Assembly: GCA_015863215.1 (NCBI GenBank)
Contig: JACBXN010000001.1
Location: forward strand, 142,800 to 206,799
Reading direction: 5' to 3'
Source of the DNA: Aerococcaceae bacterium DSM 111176
GTDB lineage: Bacteria; Bacillota; Bacilli; Lactobacillales; Aerococcaceae
Length of the DNA stretch: 64,000 bases
Positions 54,469-64,000 of this stretch are shown here, one piece after another (the stretch's first letter is position 1; the number at the start of each line of letters is the position of its first letter). Position numbers and translations under genes: made by a program. Under the pieces are notes generated by a model. That model made no database searches. It worked only from the letters and a program-made list of their open reading frames with translations, and was not told the DNA's origin.

Positions 54469-57400
54469 TTGAATCATCATATTGTTAAATATGGTAAGAA
54501 AGCAGAACGTCGTAGCTACTCACGTATTTCAGAAGTTCTTGAAATGCCAGACTTAATCGAAATCCAAACAAAATCTTATCAATGGTTCTTAGATGAAGGA
54601 CTTAAGGTTATGTTTGAAGATATTTCGCCTATTGTAGACCACACAGAAACATTGGAATTATACTTTGTTGACTATTCATTTAAAGAACCTAAATACGATG
54701 TGAAAGAATCGCGCAGTCATGATGCGAACTATTCTCGTCCGATTTATGTGACATTACGTTTAGTAAATACTGAAACGGGTGAAATGAAAGAGCAAGAAGT
54801 CTTCTTTGGAGATTTCCCAATGATGACTGAAATAGGAACGTTCGTAATCAATGGTGCGGAGCGCGTTGTTGTATCGCAATTAGTACGTTCACCAAGTGTG
54901 TATTTCCATGATAAAGTCGATAAAAAAGGCCGCCATACATTTACATCAACAGTTATTCCTAACCGTGGTGCATGGTTAGAGTTTGAAACAGATGCTAAAG
55001 GTGTTGCTTATACACGTATCGACCGTACACGTAAATTACCATTAACTGGTTTAGTTCGTGCATTAGGTATTGGATCAGATGAAGATATCGTTGAATTATT
55101 AACAACGACTGAATTGTTAGAAAAGACTTTAGATAAAGATGTTCACAAAAACATTACTGATTCACGTGTTGAAGAAGCGTTGAAAGATATTTATGAGCGT
55201 CTACGTCCAGGAGAGCCGAAAACAGCTGAATCTGCGCGTAATTTATTAACTGCTCGCTTCTTTGATCCACGCCGTTATGATTTAGCGCCAGTTGGTCGTT
55301 ATAAGATCAACAAAAAATTAGATTTAAAATATCGTTTAAGAGGCTTAACATTAGCTGAAACGATTGCTGACCCAGAAACAGGAGAAATCATCCTATCTGA
55401 AGGAACAGAATTAGACTCAAGAAATATGGAAATCTTAGAACCGCATTTAGAAGCTGGTATTAACATGGTAACAATTGAGCCATCACCAGAAGCGGTTGTA
55501 GCTGAACCGATTGATTTACAAATCATCAAGGTTTATTCACCAAAAGACGAAGAACAAGTAATCAATATTATCGGTAACGGGAATATTGCTGAAGATTATA
55601 AAGCATTAACTCCAGCGGATATTATTGCTTCAATTAACTATTACTTATTCTTAGATTTAGGAATTGGACTAACGGATGATATCGACCATTTAGGTAACCG
55701 TCGTATCCGTTCAGTTGGAGAGTTATTACAAAATCAATTCCGTATCGGTTTATCACGTATGGAACGTGTCGTTCGTGAGAGAATGTCGTTACAAGACGTT
55801 AGCTCTATGACGCCACAACAATTAATAAATATTCGTCCAGTAGTTGCAGCAATTAAAGAGTTCTTCGGTTCTTCTCAATTGTCACAATTCATGGACCAAT
55901 CTAACCCATTAGGGGAATTAACACATAAACGTCGTCTATCAGCCTTAGGGCCTGGTGGATTAACGCGTGACCGTGCAGGATATGAAGTTCGAGACGTTCA
56001 CTATTCTCACTATGGTCGTATGTGTCCGATTGAAACACCTGAGGGACCAAACATCGGTTTAATTAACTCATTGGCTACTTACGCTAAGATAAATGAATTT
56101 GGTTTCATTGAAACGCCTTACCGTAAAGTTGATAAAGAAACACATGCTGCGACGGAAGAAATTCGCTATCTAACAGCAGATGAAGAAGATTTATATGTCG
56201 TTGCACAAGCTAACTCAGTTTTAACTGAAGATGGTCACTTCGCAAACGAAACAGTAATGGCTCGTTATAAAGACGAAAACTTGGAAGTATCTGCAGAGCA
56301 AGTTGACTACATGGACGTATCACCTAAACAAGTAGTATCCGTTGCGACAGCATCAATTCCTTTCTTGGAAAATGATGACTCCAACCGTGCTTTAATGGGT
56401 GCGAACATGCAGCGACAAGCAGTTCCATTAATTAAACCTCAAGCACCATTTGTTGGTACAGGTATGGAATATCAAGCAGCGCATGACTCTGGTGCAGCAA
56501 TGTTAACGAAAATTGCTGGGGAAGTAACATACGTTGACGCTAATAAAATTAGTGTTACTGGAACAGATGGTAGAGTTGAAACATATCCATTAACTAAATT
56601 CGAACGTTCAAACGCGGGAACATGTTATAACCAAACACCAATCGTCTCTGTAGGAGATCAAGTTGACAAAGGTGATGTTCTAGCAGATGGACCATCAATG
56701 GAAAATGGGGAAATGGCTTTAGGTCAAAACCCACTTGTTGCCTATATGACATGGGATGGATATAACTATGAAGATGCCATTATTATGTCAGAGCGTTTAG
56801 TAAAAGACGATGTTTATACTTCAATCCATATTGAAGAATATGAATCAGAAGCACGAGACACTAAGTTAGGTCCCGAAGAAATTACACGTGAAATTCCTAA
56901 CGTAAGTGATGACGCACTTAAATATTTAGACCGTCAAGGTATTATTAGTATTGGTGCTGAAGTTCGTGACGGAGATATCTTAGTTGGTAAAGTAACACCT
57001 AAAGGTGTTACTGAATTATCAGCAGAAGAACGTTTATTGCACGCAATCTTCGGTGAAAAAGCGCGTGAAGTTCGTGATACATCATTACGTGTTCCACATG
57101 GTGGAGGCGGTATTGTTCACGATGTTCGTGTCTTTACACGTGAAAATGGTGACGAACTATCACCAGGTGTAAATATGTTAGTACGTGTTTACATTGTACA
57201 AAAACGTAAAATTAGTGTTGGGGATAAGATGGCTGGTCGTCATGGAAACAAAGGGGTTGTCTCTTTAGTTGTTCCTGAAGAAGATATGCCTTTCTTACCA
57301 GACGGAACGCCAGTTGACATTATGTTAAACCCATTAGGGGTACCTTCTCGTATGAATATTGGTCAAGTATTTGAGCTTCATTTAGGTATGGCAGCACGTA

Positions 57401-58044
57401 CAATGGATATTCGTATGGCAACGCCAGTCTTTGACGGGGCCTCAGAAGATGATGTATGGGAAACAGTTAAAGAAGCAGGTCTATCAGATGATGCCAAGAC
57501 AGTTCTTTATGATGGCCGTACAGGTGAACCATTTGACCGTCCAATTTCAGTAGGTGTTATGTACATGCTTAAATTAGGACACATGGTTGATGATAAGATT
57601 CACGCTCGTTCAACAGGACCTTACTCACTTGTTACGCAACAACCTCTTGGAGGTAAAGCGCAATTTGGTGGACAACGTTTTGGGGAGATGGAAGTTTGGG
57701 CATTGGAAGCTTATGGTGCTTCATACACATTACAAGAAATCTTAACTTACAAGTCAGATGACGTTGTAGGACGTGTGAAAACTTACGAAGCAATCGTTAA
57801 GGGTGAACCCATTCCAAAACCAGGTGTACCAGAATCATTTAGAGTATTAGTTAAAGAGTTACAATCTTTAGGACTTGATCTAAAAGTATTAGATAAAGAT
57901 CATCAAGAAATTGATTTACAAGACGATGAAGATGATGATGACGTAATTAACTTTAATGCCCTTGAAAAGTATAAAGAAGACCAAATGAAAAAAGAGCAGG
58001 AACAAAAAGAAGTTTCGGCAACAGACAGTAAATCAAAAGAGTAA
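54469..58044 (+). CDS. rpoB: DNA-directed RNA polymerase subunit beta
   Basis: The beta subunit carries much of the RNA polymerase active site. The rifampicin pocket reads [20 protein letters not shown] then [11 protein letters not shown], with Asp, His and Ser at the usual resistance sites in their sensitive form. [17 protein letters not shown] and the C-terminal [24 protein letters not shown] are standard. The acidic tail (DDEDDDDV and a Lys/Glu-rich end) is species-specific. The start is taken as TTG at 54469 (then [16 protein letters not shown]), six bases after GGGGTG. The GTG at 54460 lies inside that site. Confidence 0.95.
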   Translation: MNHHIVKYGKKAERRSYSRISEVLEMPDLIEIQTKSYQWFLDEGLKVMFEDISPIVDHTETLELYFVDYSFKEPKYDVKESRSHDANYSRPIYVTLRLVNTETGEMKEQEVFFGDFPMMTEIGTFVINGAERVVVSQLVRSPSVYFHDKVDKKGRHTFTSTVIPNRGAWLEFETDAKGVAYTRIDRTRKLPLTGLVRALGIGSDEDIVELLTTTELLEKTLDKDVHKNITDSRVEEALKDIYERLRPGEPKTAESARNLLTARFFDPRRYDLAPVGRYKINKKLDLKYRLRGLTLAETIADPETGEIILSEGTELDSRNMEILEPHLEAGINMVTIEPSPEAVVAEPIDLQIIKVYSPKDEEQVINIIGNGNIAEDYKALTPADIIASINYYLFLDLGIGLTDDIDHLGNRRIRSVGELLQNQFRIGLSRMERVVRERMSLQDVSSMTPQQLINIRPVVAAIKEFFGSSQLSQFMDQSNPLGELTHKRRLSALGPGGLTRDRAGYEVRDVHYSHYGRMCPIETPEGPNIGLINSLATYAKINEFGFIETPYRKVDKETHAATEEIRYLTADEEDLYVVAQANSVLTEDGHFANETVMARYKDENLEVSAEQVDYMDVSPKQVVSVATASIPFLENDDSNRALMGANMQRQAVPLIKPQAPFVGTGMEYQAAHDSGAAMLTKIAGEVTYVDANKISVTGTDGRVETYPLTKFERSNAGTCYNQTPIVSVGDQVDKGDVLADGPSMENGEMALGQNPLVAYMTWDGYNYEDAIIMSERLVKDDVYTSIHIEEYESEARDTKLGPEEITREIPNVSDDALKYLDRQGIISIGAEVRDGDILVGKVTPKGVTELSAEERLLHAIFGEKAREVRDTSLRVPHGGGGIVHDVRVFTRENGDELSPGVNMLVRVYIVQKRKISVGDKMAGRHGNKGVVSLVVPEEDMPFLPDGTPVDIMLNPLGVPSRMNIGQVFELHLGMAARTMDIRMATPVFDGASEDDVWETVKEAGLSDDAKTVLYDGRTGEPFDRPISVGVMYMLKLGHMVDDKIHARSTGPYSLVTQQPLGGKAQFGGQRFGEMEVWALEAYGASYTLQEILTYKSDDVVGRVKTYEAIVKGEPIPKPGVPESFRVLVKELQSLGLDLKVLDKDHQEIDLQDDEDDDDVINFNALEKYKEDQMKKEQEQKEVSATDSKSKE

Positions 58045-58053
58045 TTTATTGCT

Positions 58054-58086
58054 ATCATCTAGTCGCTACTAAAGTGACTGGATGAT
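58054..58086 (+). other. intercistronic hairpin between rpoB and rpoC
   Basis: ATCATCTAGTCGC (58054-58066) and GTGACTGGATGAT (58074-58086) form a 13-bp stem with two G-U pairs. No T run follows, so it is not a terminator; a processing or stability element is possible. Confidence 0.5.
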
Positions 58087-58109
58087 GATTATATAAGGAG
58101 GTTAGCCCT

Positions 58110-61100
58110 TTGATCGATGTTAATACATTTGAATCAATGCAAATTGGTTTAGCTTCACCTGAAAAGATCCGCAGTTGGTCTTATGGAGAAGTCAAAAAAC
58201 CTGAAACAATTAACTACCGTACATTAAAACCAGAAAAAGATGGTTTATTCTGTGAACGTATTTTTGGTCCTTCAAAAGACTGGGAATGTTCATGTGGTAA
58301 ATATAAACGTATTCGCTATAAAGGCCGTGTTTGTGAGCGTTGTGGTGTTGAAGTTACACGTTCCAAAGTACGTCGTGAGCGTATGGGACATATCGAATTA
58401 GCAGCACCAGTAACACACGTTTGGTATTTCAAAGGAATCCCAAGTCGTATGGGTCTGATCCTAGACTTAAGCCCACGTTTATTAGAGGAAGTCATCTATT
58501 TTGCGTCATATATCGTAATTGATGCAGGTGATACGCCGTTAGAGCACAAATCATTATTAACGGAAACTGAGTACCGAGAAAAACGTCGTGAATATGGTAA
58601 TCGTTTTGTTGCTAAAATGGGTGCGGAAGCAATTAAAGAACTTTTAGAGCAAGTTGATCTTGAAGCAGAAGTTTCTGAATTACGTGAAGTATTAAAAACA
58701 GCTACAGGTCAAAAACGTACACGTGCAGTGCGTCGTATCGAAATTTTAGACTCATTTGTCGAGTCAGGTAATCGCCCAGAATGGATGATTATGGAAGCTT
58801 TACCAGTTATCCCACCTGAATTACGTCCAATGGTTCAATTAGAAGGTGGACGTTTCGCGACTTCTGACTTAAACGACTTATATCGTCGTGTTATTAACCG
58901 TAATAATCGTCTAAAACGTTTATTAGACCTTGGTGCACCAAGTATCATTGTTCAAAACGAAAAACGTATGTTACAAGAAGCAGTTGACTCGTTAATTGAT
59001 AATGGACGTCGTGGACGTGCGGTTGCAGGACCAGGTAACCGTCCATTGAAATCATTATCACACATGCTTAAAGGTAAACAAGGTCGTTTCCGTCAAAACT
59101 TGCTGGGTAAACGTGTTGACTATTCAGGACGTTCAGTTATCGTAGTTGGACCGACTCTAAAAATGTATCAATGTGGTTTACCAAAAGAAATGGCTGTTGA
59201 ATTATTCAAGCCATTTGTAATGCGTGAATTAGTAGAACGCGAATTAGCAGGTAACATCAAAAATGCTAAGCGCATGATCGAGACTTTAGATGACCGTATT
59301 TGGTCAGTTGTTGAAGATGTTATTCGTGAGCATCCGGTATTACTAAACCGTGCACCTACACTTCACCGTTTAGGTATCCAAGCATTTGAACCTGTATTAG
59401 TTGAAGGTAAAGCGATTCGTTTACACCCATTAGTGTGTGAGGCGTATAATGCCGACTTCGATGGGGACCAAATGGCAGTTCATGTACCTTTATCAGAGGA
59501 AGCACAAGCTGAAGCGCGTATTTTAATGTTAGCTGCACAACACATCCTTAACCCTAAAGATGGTAAACCAGTTGTTACTCCTTCTCAGGATATGGTTTTA
59601 GGTAACTACTACTTAACTTTAGAAGAAGAAGGAATAATTGGAGAAGGTTCTGTCTTCTCAGGTCCAAGTGAAGCTGAAATTGCATACCAAAACGGTTATG
59701 TACATTTACATACTCGTATTGCGATTCCAGCAAAATCGCTTGAAGGTAAACAATTTGCTGAAGACCAAAAAGATAAATTAATGGTAACGACGGTAGGTAA
59801 AGTTTTATTTAATGAAATTATGCCGCCAGAGTTCCCTTATATAAATGAACCAACGGATGACAATTTATTTAATCAAACACCCGATATATATTTCTTCGAA
59901 AAAGGAACAAATATTCCGGAAACAATTAAGAAAATGGAATTAGTACCGCCATTTAAGAAAAAATATTTAGGTAATATCATTGCTGAGGTATTTAAACGTT
60001 ATAAAGTAACTCAAACATCTGAAATGTTAGACCGTATGAAAAATTTAGGTTATAAATACTCTACAAAAGCAGGGATTACTGTTGGGGTTGCTGACGTACT
60101 CACTTTAGAATCTAAACCAGGTATTATTGAAGACGCTCATAAACGAGTGGAAAATATCTCAAAACAATACCGTCGTGGTTTAATCACTGAAGAAGAACGT
60201 TACCAAAACGTCATTACAACATGGGAAAAAGCAAAAGATGCGATCCAAGCTGACTTAGTTGAAGAGTTACCAGCACTTAACCCAATCAACATGATGTCAG
60301 ACTCTGGTGCTCGTGGTAACATCTCTAACTTCACGCAACTTGCAGGTATGCGTGGTAACATGGCGGCTCCATCGGGACGTATTATTGAACTTCCAATTAC
60401 ATCAAACTTCCGTGAGGGGTTAAATGTACAAGAGATGTTCATCTCTACCCACGGTGCGCGTAAAGGGATGACCGATACGGCACTTAAGACAGCCGACTCA
60501 GGTTACTTAACACGTCGTTTAGTTGACGTTGCTCAAGATGTTATTGTTCGTGAAGATGACTGTGGAACGGATAAAGGTGTCGTTGTGAGTGCGATTATGG
60601 ACGGAAACTCTGTAACCGAATCTCTAGAAGAACGATTAACAGGACGTTACACTCAAAAAACAGTTGTTCATCCAGAAACTGGTGAAGTTATTTTAGAACC
60701 AGGTAAATTAATTACGGAAGAATTATCTAGCCAAATCGTTGGAGCAGGTATTGAAGAAGTAACAATCCGTTCAGTATTTACATGTGATACAAACCATGGA
60801 GTTTGTCGTCACTGTTACGGTGTTAACTTAGCTACTGGTGCTGAAGTTGAAGTGGGTGAAGCAGTTGGTACAATTGCTGCTCAATCAATCGGAGAGCCTG
60901 GTACTCAATTAACAATGCGTACATTCCATACGGGTGGGGTTGCCGGTGGTGGAGATATCACTCAAGGTCTTCCTCGTATCCAAGAGATTTTCGAAGCGCG
61001 TAATCCTAAAGGTCAAGCAACAATTACCGAAGTTGAAGGTAGCGTAGAATCTATCGAAGAAAAATCTGACCGTACGAAAGATGTTACAATCGTTGGTGTA

Positions 61101-61733
61101 ACAGATACAAGAACATATAATGTGCCTTTCCAAGCACGTATGAAAGTAAATGTTGGTGACCAAGTGAAACGTGGACAAGCTTTAACTGAAGGGTCAATTG
61201 ATCCGAAAGAATTGCTTGCTGTTTCTGATGTATTATCAGTAGAACAATACTTACTTGAAGAGGTTCAAGGTGTATACCGTGGACAAGGGGTAGAAATCGG
61301 AGATAAACACGTTGAGGTAATGGTTCGTCAAATGTTACGTAAAGTTCGTGTAATGGACCCAGCGTCAACACCAATTTTACCAGGCGCGTTAATGGATATT
61401 TCTGACTTTGCGCGAGCAAATGAGGAAGCGATTAAAGCTGGTGAAGTTCCAGCAACTGCACGTCCAGTGTTACTAGGTATTACAAAAGCCGCATTAGAGA
61501 CAAAATCATTTATCTCTGCTGCGTCATTCCAAGAAACAACACGTGTACTTACTGATGCAGCCATTCGCGGAGACCGTGATGATCTAATCGGTCTTAAAGA
61601 GAATGTTATTATCGGTAAACTAATTCCAGCTGGTACTGGTATGAAACGTTACCGTAATATTGAAACAAACACAGAAGTTCCAGAAGAAACTGAATTTAAT
61701 GATGAAACTTTTGCTGAAGAAGTAACTGAATAA
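58110..61733 (+). CDS. rpoC: DNA-directed RNA polymerase subunit beta-prime
   Basis: The largest RNA polymerase subunit. The N-terminal zinc ribbon is [20 protein letters not shown]. The catalytic magnesium motif is [12 protein letters not shown]. The second zinc site is [13 protein letters not shown], and the trigger loop region has [11 protein letters not shown]. At 1207 residues it is the usual Firmicutes size. It begins with TTG, eight bases after AAGGAGG, and follows rpoB after 65 bases. The acidic C-terminal end is short. Confidence 0.96.
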   Translation: MIDVNTFESMQIGLASPEKIRSWSYGEVKKPETINYRTLKPEKDGLFCERIFGPSKDWECSCGKYKRIRYKGRVCERCGVEVTRSKVRRERMGHIELAAPVTHVWYFKGIPSRMGLILDLSPRLLEEVIYFASYIVIDAGDTPLEHKSLLTETEYREKRREYGNRFVAKMGAEAIKELLEQVDLEAEVSELREVLKTATGQKRTRAVRRIEILDSFVESGNRPEWMIMEALPVIPPELRPMVQLEGGRFATSDLNDLYRRVINRNNRLKRLLDLGAPSIIVQNEKRMLQEAVDSLIDNGRRGRAVAGPGNRPLKSLSHMLKGKQGRFRQNLLGKRVDYSGRSVIVVGPTLKMYQCGLPKEMAVELFKPFVMRELVERELAGNIKNAKRMIETLDDRIWSVVEDVIREHPVLLNRAPTLHRLGIQAFEPVLVEGKAIRLHPLVCEAYNADFDGDQMAVHVPLSEEAQAEARILMLAAQHILNPKDGKPVVTPSQDMVLGNYYLTLEEEGIIGEGSVFSGPSEAEIAYQNGYVHLHTRIAIPAKSLEGKQFAEDQKDKLMVTTVGKVLFNEIMPPEFPYINEPTDDNLFNQTPDIYFFEKGTNIPETIKKMELVPPFKKKYLGNIIAEVFKRYKVTQTSEMLDRMKNLGYKYSTKAGITVGVADVLTLESKPGIIEDAHKRVENISKQYRRGLITEEERYQNVITTWEKAKDAIQADLVEELPALNPINMMSDSGARGNISNFTQLAGMRGNMAAPSGRIIELPITSNFREGLNVQEMFISTHGARKGMTDTALKTADSGYLTRRLVDVAQDVIVREDDCGTDKGVVVSAIMDGNSVTESLEERLTGRYTQKTVVHPETGEVILEPGKLITEELSSQIVGAGIEEVTIRSVFTCDTNHGVCRHCYGVNLATGAEVEVGEAVGTIAAQSIGEPGTQLTMRTFHTGGVAGGGDITQGLPRIQEIFEARNPKGQATITEVEGSVESIEEKSDRTKDVTIVGVTDTRTYNVPFQARMKVNVGDQVKRGQALTEGSIDPKELLAVSDVLSVEQYLLEEVQGVYRGQGVEIGDKHVEVMVRQMLRKVRVMDPASTPILPGALMDISDFARANEEAIKAGEVPATARPVLLGITKAALETKSFISAASFQETTRVLTDAAIRGDRDDLIGLKENVIIGKLIPAGTGMKRYRNIETNTEVPEETEFNDETFAEEVTE

Positions 61734-61742
61734 TCATAGACT

Positions 61743-61771
61743 AACTCCGTTCGCTTTGAACGGAGTTTTTT
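61743..61771 (+). terminator. first intrinsic terminator after rpoC
   Basis: AACTCCGTTC (61743-61752) and GAACGGAGTT (61758-61767) form a perfect 10-bp stem with a 5-base loop, then a T run. Confidence 0.9.
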
Positions 61772-61794
61772 AATGCAAAAAAATGTAATGTTAT

Positions 61795-61838
61795 AAGCTG
61801 TTAAGCTCAAAATTTAATTGAGTTTGATGGCTTTTTTT
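61795..61838 (+). terminator. second tandem terminator after rpoC
   Basis: AAGCTGTTAAGCTCAA (61795-61810) pairs along its whole length, with several G-U pairs, with TTGAGTTTGATGGCTT (61818-61833), followed by seven T residues. The rest of the gap 61839-62179 holds no gene; the only other pattern seen is TTCGAATTCGAA at 62140-62151. Confidence 0.72.
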
Positions 61839-62179
61839 GTTCTAAAAATGTAGATTTTATGCCAGAAAAAGTTGTTTGTTTTGGTTGAATTCACAAGAAG
61901 ATCTGGAAGGAAAGAGGTAATAGGTACATGAAACGCTGCTTATTAACTGTTATAAAATATTTATACAAAACAAAGTAACATCAAATCTGTTATCAATAGT
62001 TTGTGGATCTTAACTGTATCAAAAATATTTTTCACAAGAACTCTTTAATACATCAGACTTCTTGCTTATGAAAACAAGATTATGACTCAAAAGTGTTGGC
62101 GATTGTTCGAAATCGAGGTAAAGTATGGGTGTAAGTTAATTCGAATTCGAAACGAAATATTACATTGGAGGAATCAAAA

Positions 62180-62846
62180 ATGGAAAAAATAATAATTTAG
62201 TCAAACGTTATACGATGTTTATGTTTAGTTTACTGTTAGCTGGTATGGGGATTAGCTTAATTGCTCTGTCTGATTAAGGAGCGTCAGCTGTATCAAGTCT
62301 AGCTTATGTGTTGAGTTTAATTTTCCCGGCCTTATCATTCGGTACATTCACATTTATCTTTAATCTATCATATGTAATCCTACAAGTTTTAATTTTACGT
62401 AAACAATTTCCTAAGAGTCAATATTTACAATTAATCGTAGTACCATTGGCTGGTGTCTTCATCGACTTAGGGACACGGTTATTTGGTGGCATTAATCCAT
62501 CTACTTACTTTGGCCAATTCCTAATGTTATTAATCGGGATTGCAATTCTATCGTTTGGTATTACAATTCAAATTCGTGCCAATGCAATTACTAACCCAGC
62601 TGAAGGGATCGTAAAAGCATTATCTATTAAAACAGGAAAAGAATTTGGAACTCTTAAATCTAGATTTGATATTTTCTTAGTTGTTTCTGCTATTGCAATG
62701 TCATTAATTGCTTTTGGAATATCCAAGGTGTTCGTGAAGGGACAGTATTAGCAGCAATTCTAGTAGGTCCAATGATCAATCTATTCAATAAATTCATCGA
62801 CAACGGTTTAAACTTTTTCCACCGTGTCGCATCAGATGAAGCATAA
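62180..62846 (+). pseudogene. broken YczE/YitT-like membrane protein gene
   Basis: A four- to five-segment membrane protein similar to the YczE/YitT-like group can be followed across three lesions. After TGGAGGAA, the ATG at 62180 runs into TAG (62198-62200); one extra A in the A6 run would restore the frame NNLVKRYTMFMF. An in-frame TAA (62275-62277) sits where TTA Leu is expected (LSD-L-GASAVSSLAYV). A lost base near 62718 then shifts AFG away from NIQGVREGTVLAAILVGP, which continues to TAA at 62846. The longest intact piece is 62308-62751. Unlikely to make a working protein. Confidence 0.82.
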
Positions 62847-62870
62847 GAGAAGTTAAAAGGAAGTGGAATT

Positions 62871-63868
62871 ATGAAAAAAGCACGTATCGTAATGCAAAAA
62901 CAACTCGTCAACCAAGTATACCCTCCATTTATTATAGATGAGATTAATCAATTGGTAGATATTGTCGGTGAACCTGTTTCCGGTGAAGATGTTACAGCGG
63001 ATCCTAGTTTATTGGAAGATGTAGAAATTGTACTATCTTCTTGGGGGGGCCGCAATTAACTCAGGAGGTCCTTGATCAAGCACCGAATTTAGAGGTACTA
63101 TTGTATGCAGCAGGAACCGTGAAAGATATTGTTACACCTGCTTCATGGGCAAGAGGTATCCAAATTTCAACAGCCAATGTTGCGAATGCAGTTCCTGTTG
63201 CAGAATATGCAATGTCAACTATTTTATTTTCGTTAAAATCCGGTTGGGAAATGATTCGTCAAACACGTGAAACGCGCGTTTATCCAGAATGGCCGTACCC
63301 AACGATTCGTGGCGCATACAAGAGTAAGGTAGTTTTAATTTCCCTAAGTTCGGTAGGGCGTAAAACAAATGAATTTTTACAAAACTTTGACCTCGAAGTG
63401 ATTGCTTATGATCCATTTGTAAGTCTTGAGGAAGCAAAAGAATTAAACGTTCGCATGGTGAGTTTAGAAGAATTATTTAAAGAATCGGATGTTGTATCTC
63501 TACATTCACCGTTATTAGAAGAAACGACAGGAATGATCACGGGAGAACACTTAAATTCGATGAAAGAACGCGCGACATTCATTAACACTGCTCGTGGTGC
63601 AATTGTTAATGAAGAGGAAATGATTGAAGTATTAAGAGACCGTAAAGATTTAACTGCAGTCTTAGATGTAACTAATCCAGAACCTCCGGCACAAGATTCG
63701 CCACTTTATGAACTAGACAATGTTTTCTTAACGCCTCATATTGCGGGTAGTTTAGGAAATGAAACAGGGCGTTTAGGAGAATATATGTTAGGTGAATTAC
63801 GTAGATGTTTAAATAATGATTCGTTACAATATGAAGTAACGGAAGAAAAATTTAAACGTATGGCGTAA
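62871..63868 (+). pseudogene. frameshifted D-isomer 2-hydroxyacid dehydrogenase gene
   Basis: Two overlapping frames (62871-63059 and the frame ending at 63868) join into one NAD-dependent 2-hydroxyacid dehydrogenase of about 330 residues. The break is at a run of seven G (about 63042-63049): eight G would restore SSWGGPQLTQEVL. The catalytic Arg (INTARGAIVNEEE), Glu (TNPEPP) and His (LTPHIAGS) are all present downstream. The nucleotide-binding motif reads ISLSSVGRKTNEF, where GxGxxG is usual, so the cofactor site may also differ. GGAAGTGG precedes the ATG. It may be decayed, phase-variable at the G run, or a sequencing error. Confidence 0.78.
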
Positions 63869-64000
63869 ATCTTATAGCCAGCTATAAAGATGTCAAGAAA
63901 TAATTGATATATTTAGATGAATTGGCTTGAGAACTTTTGGAGGGGGATGTTAATTTAGGGCATCACAAATAAGCTTATAATAAAGCGTAAAAAAATTATT

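Noticed and set aside
63869..64000. Further gene at the right end
   Set aside because: A good GGAGGGGG site at about 63942 precedes an ATG that stops after three codons, and no continuing frame is visible before the edge. ATCTTATAGC/GCTATAAAGAT (63869-63891) is a hairpin without a T run.

Overview
The window is a low-GC chromosome segment from a Gram-positive bacterium of the order Lactobacillales, most likely near Aerococcaceae or Carnobacteriaceae. The order is well supported; the family is only a guess. The evidence is the gene order around oriC (rpsF, gyrA, gyrB, recF, yaaA, dnaN, dnaA / rpmH, rnpA, yidC, jag), strong AGGAGG ribosome-binding sites, a T-box, Lactobacillales-type aro clusters, a CdaA-CdaR-GlmM operon and an SOS cassette of HdiR, Y-family polymerase and YolD type.

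Layout. 1-9.0 kb (minus strand): the replication-initiation operon and gyrase, ending in the start of rpsF. 7.5-7.56 and 9.1-9.4 kb: a bipartite oriC, with a DnaA-box cluster upstream of dnaA and an unwinding module (AT-rich segment, TAG trios, GC block, DnaA box) in the dnaA-dnaN gap. 9.5-12.1 kb: rpmH, rnpA, yidC, jag. 12.2-16.3 kb: a GerMN-like lipoprotein, a 282-bp MITE-like inverted-repeat element, nth, a GNAT acetyltransferase and a serine hydrolase. 16.3-20.3 kb: mnmE behind a structured leader, a Nudix hydrolase and mnmG. 20.4-23.1 kb: a deaminase, DUF1858 and DUF438/hemerythrin/PAS operon. 23.7-32.4 kb: a nearly complete shikimate and Phe/Tyr pathway (pheA-tyrA; aroE-aroK-aroQ; aroF-aroB-aroA-aroC-chorismate mutase). 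The last operon follows an aromatic-rich leader peptide and a terminator that together look like ribosome-mediated attenuation.

32.5-40.7 kb: tRNA-Val(GAC) with an unusual C33, an orphan phoU, a T-box(Met)-controlled metQ without a lipobox, an aminotransferase, an AlkD-like protein, the SOS mutagenesis cassette and a prolidase. 40.8-45.2 kb: a VTT membrane protein, yidD and cdaA-cdaR-glmM. 45.2-54.2 kb: an AraC regulator, nagB, a HAD phosphatase, a TIM-barrel protein, cardiolipin synthase, a divergent RpoN, a lipoprotein and ilvE. 54.2-61.8 kb: rpoB-rpoC behind a leader. 61.8-63.9 kb: two neighbouring decayed genes, a YczE/YitT-like membrane protein and a 2-hydroxyacid dehydrogenase, with three separate single-base losses and one nonsense codon.

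Most of the window is core housekeeping sequence. The most interesting signals are in non-coding or altered parts: the aromatic attenuator, the mnmE leader, the MITE-like element, the tRNA with C33, the altered Nth and RpoN, the MetQ without a lipid-anchor cysteine, and the DUF438 operon. Many starts were moved to the codon that best fits a ribosome-binding site, because the longest open frame often begins inside the Shine-Dalgarno sequence.
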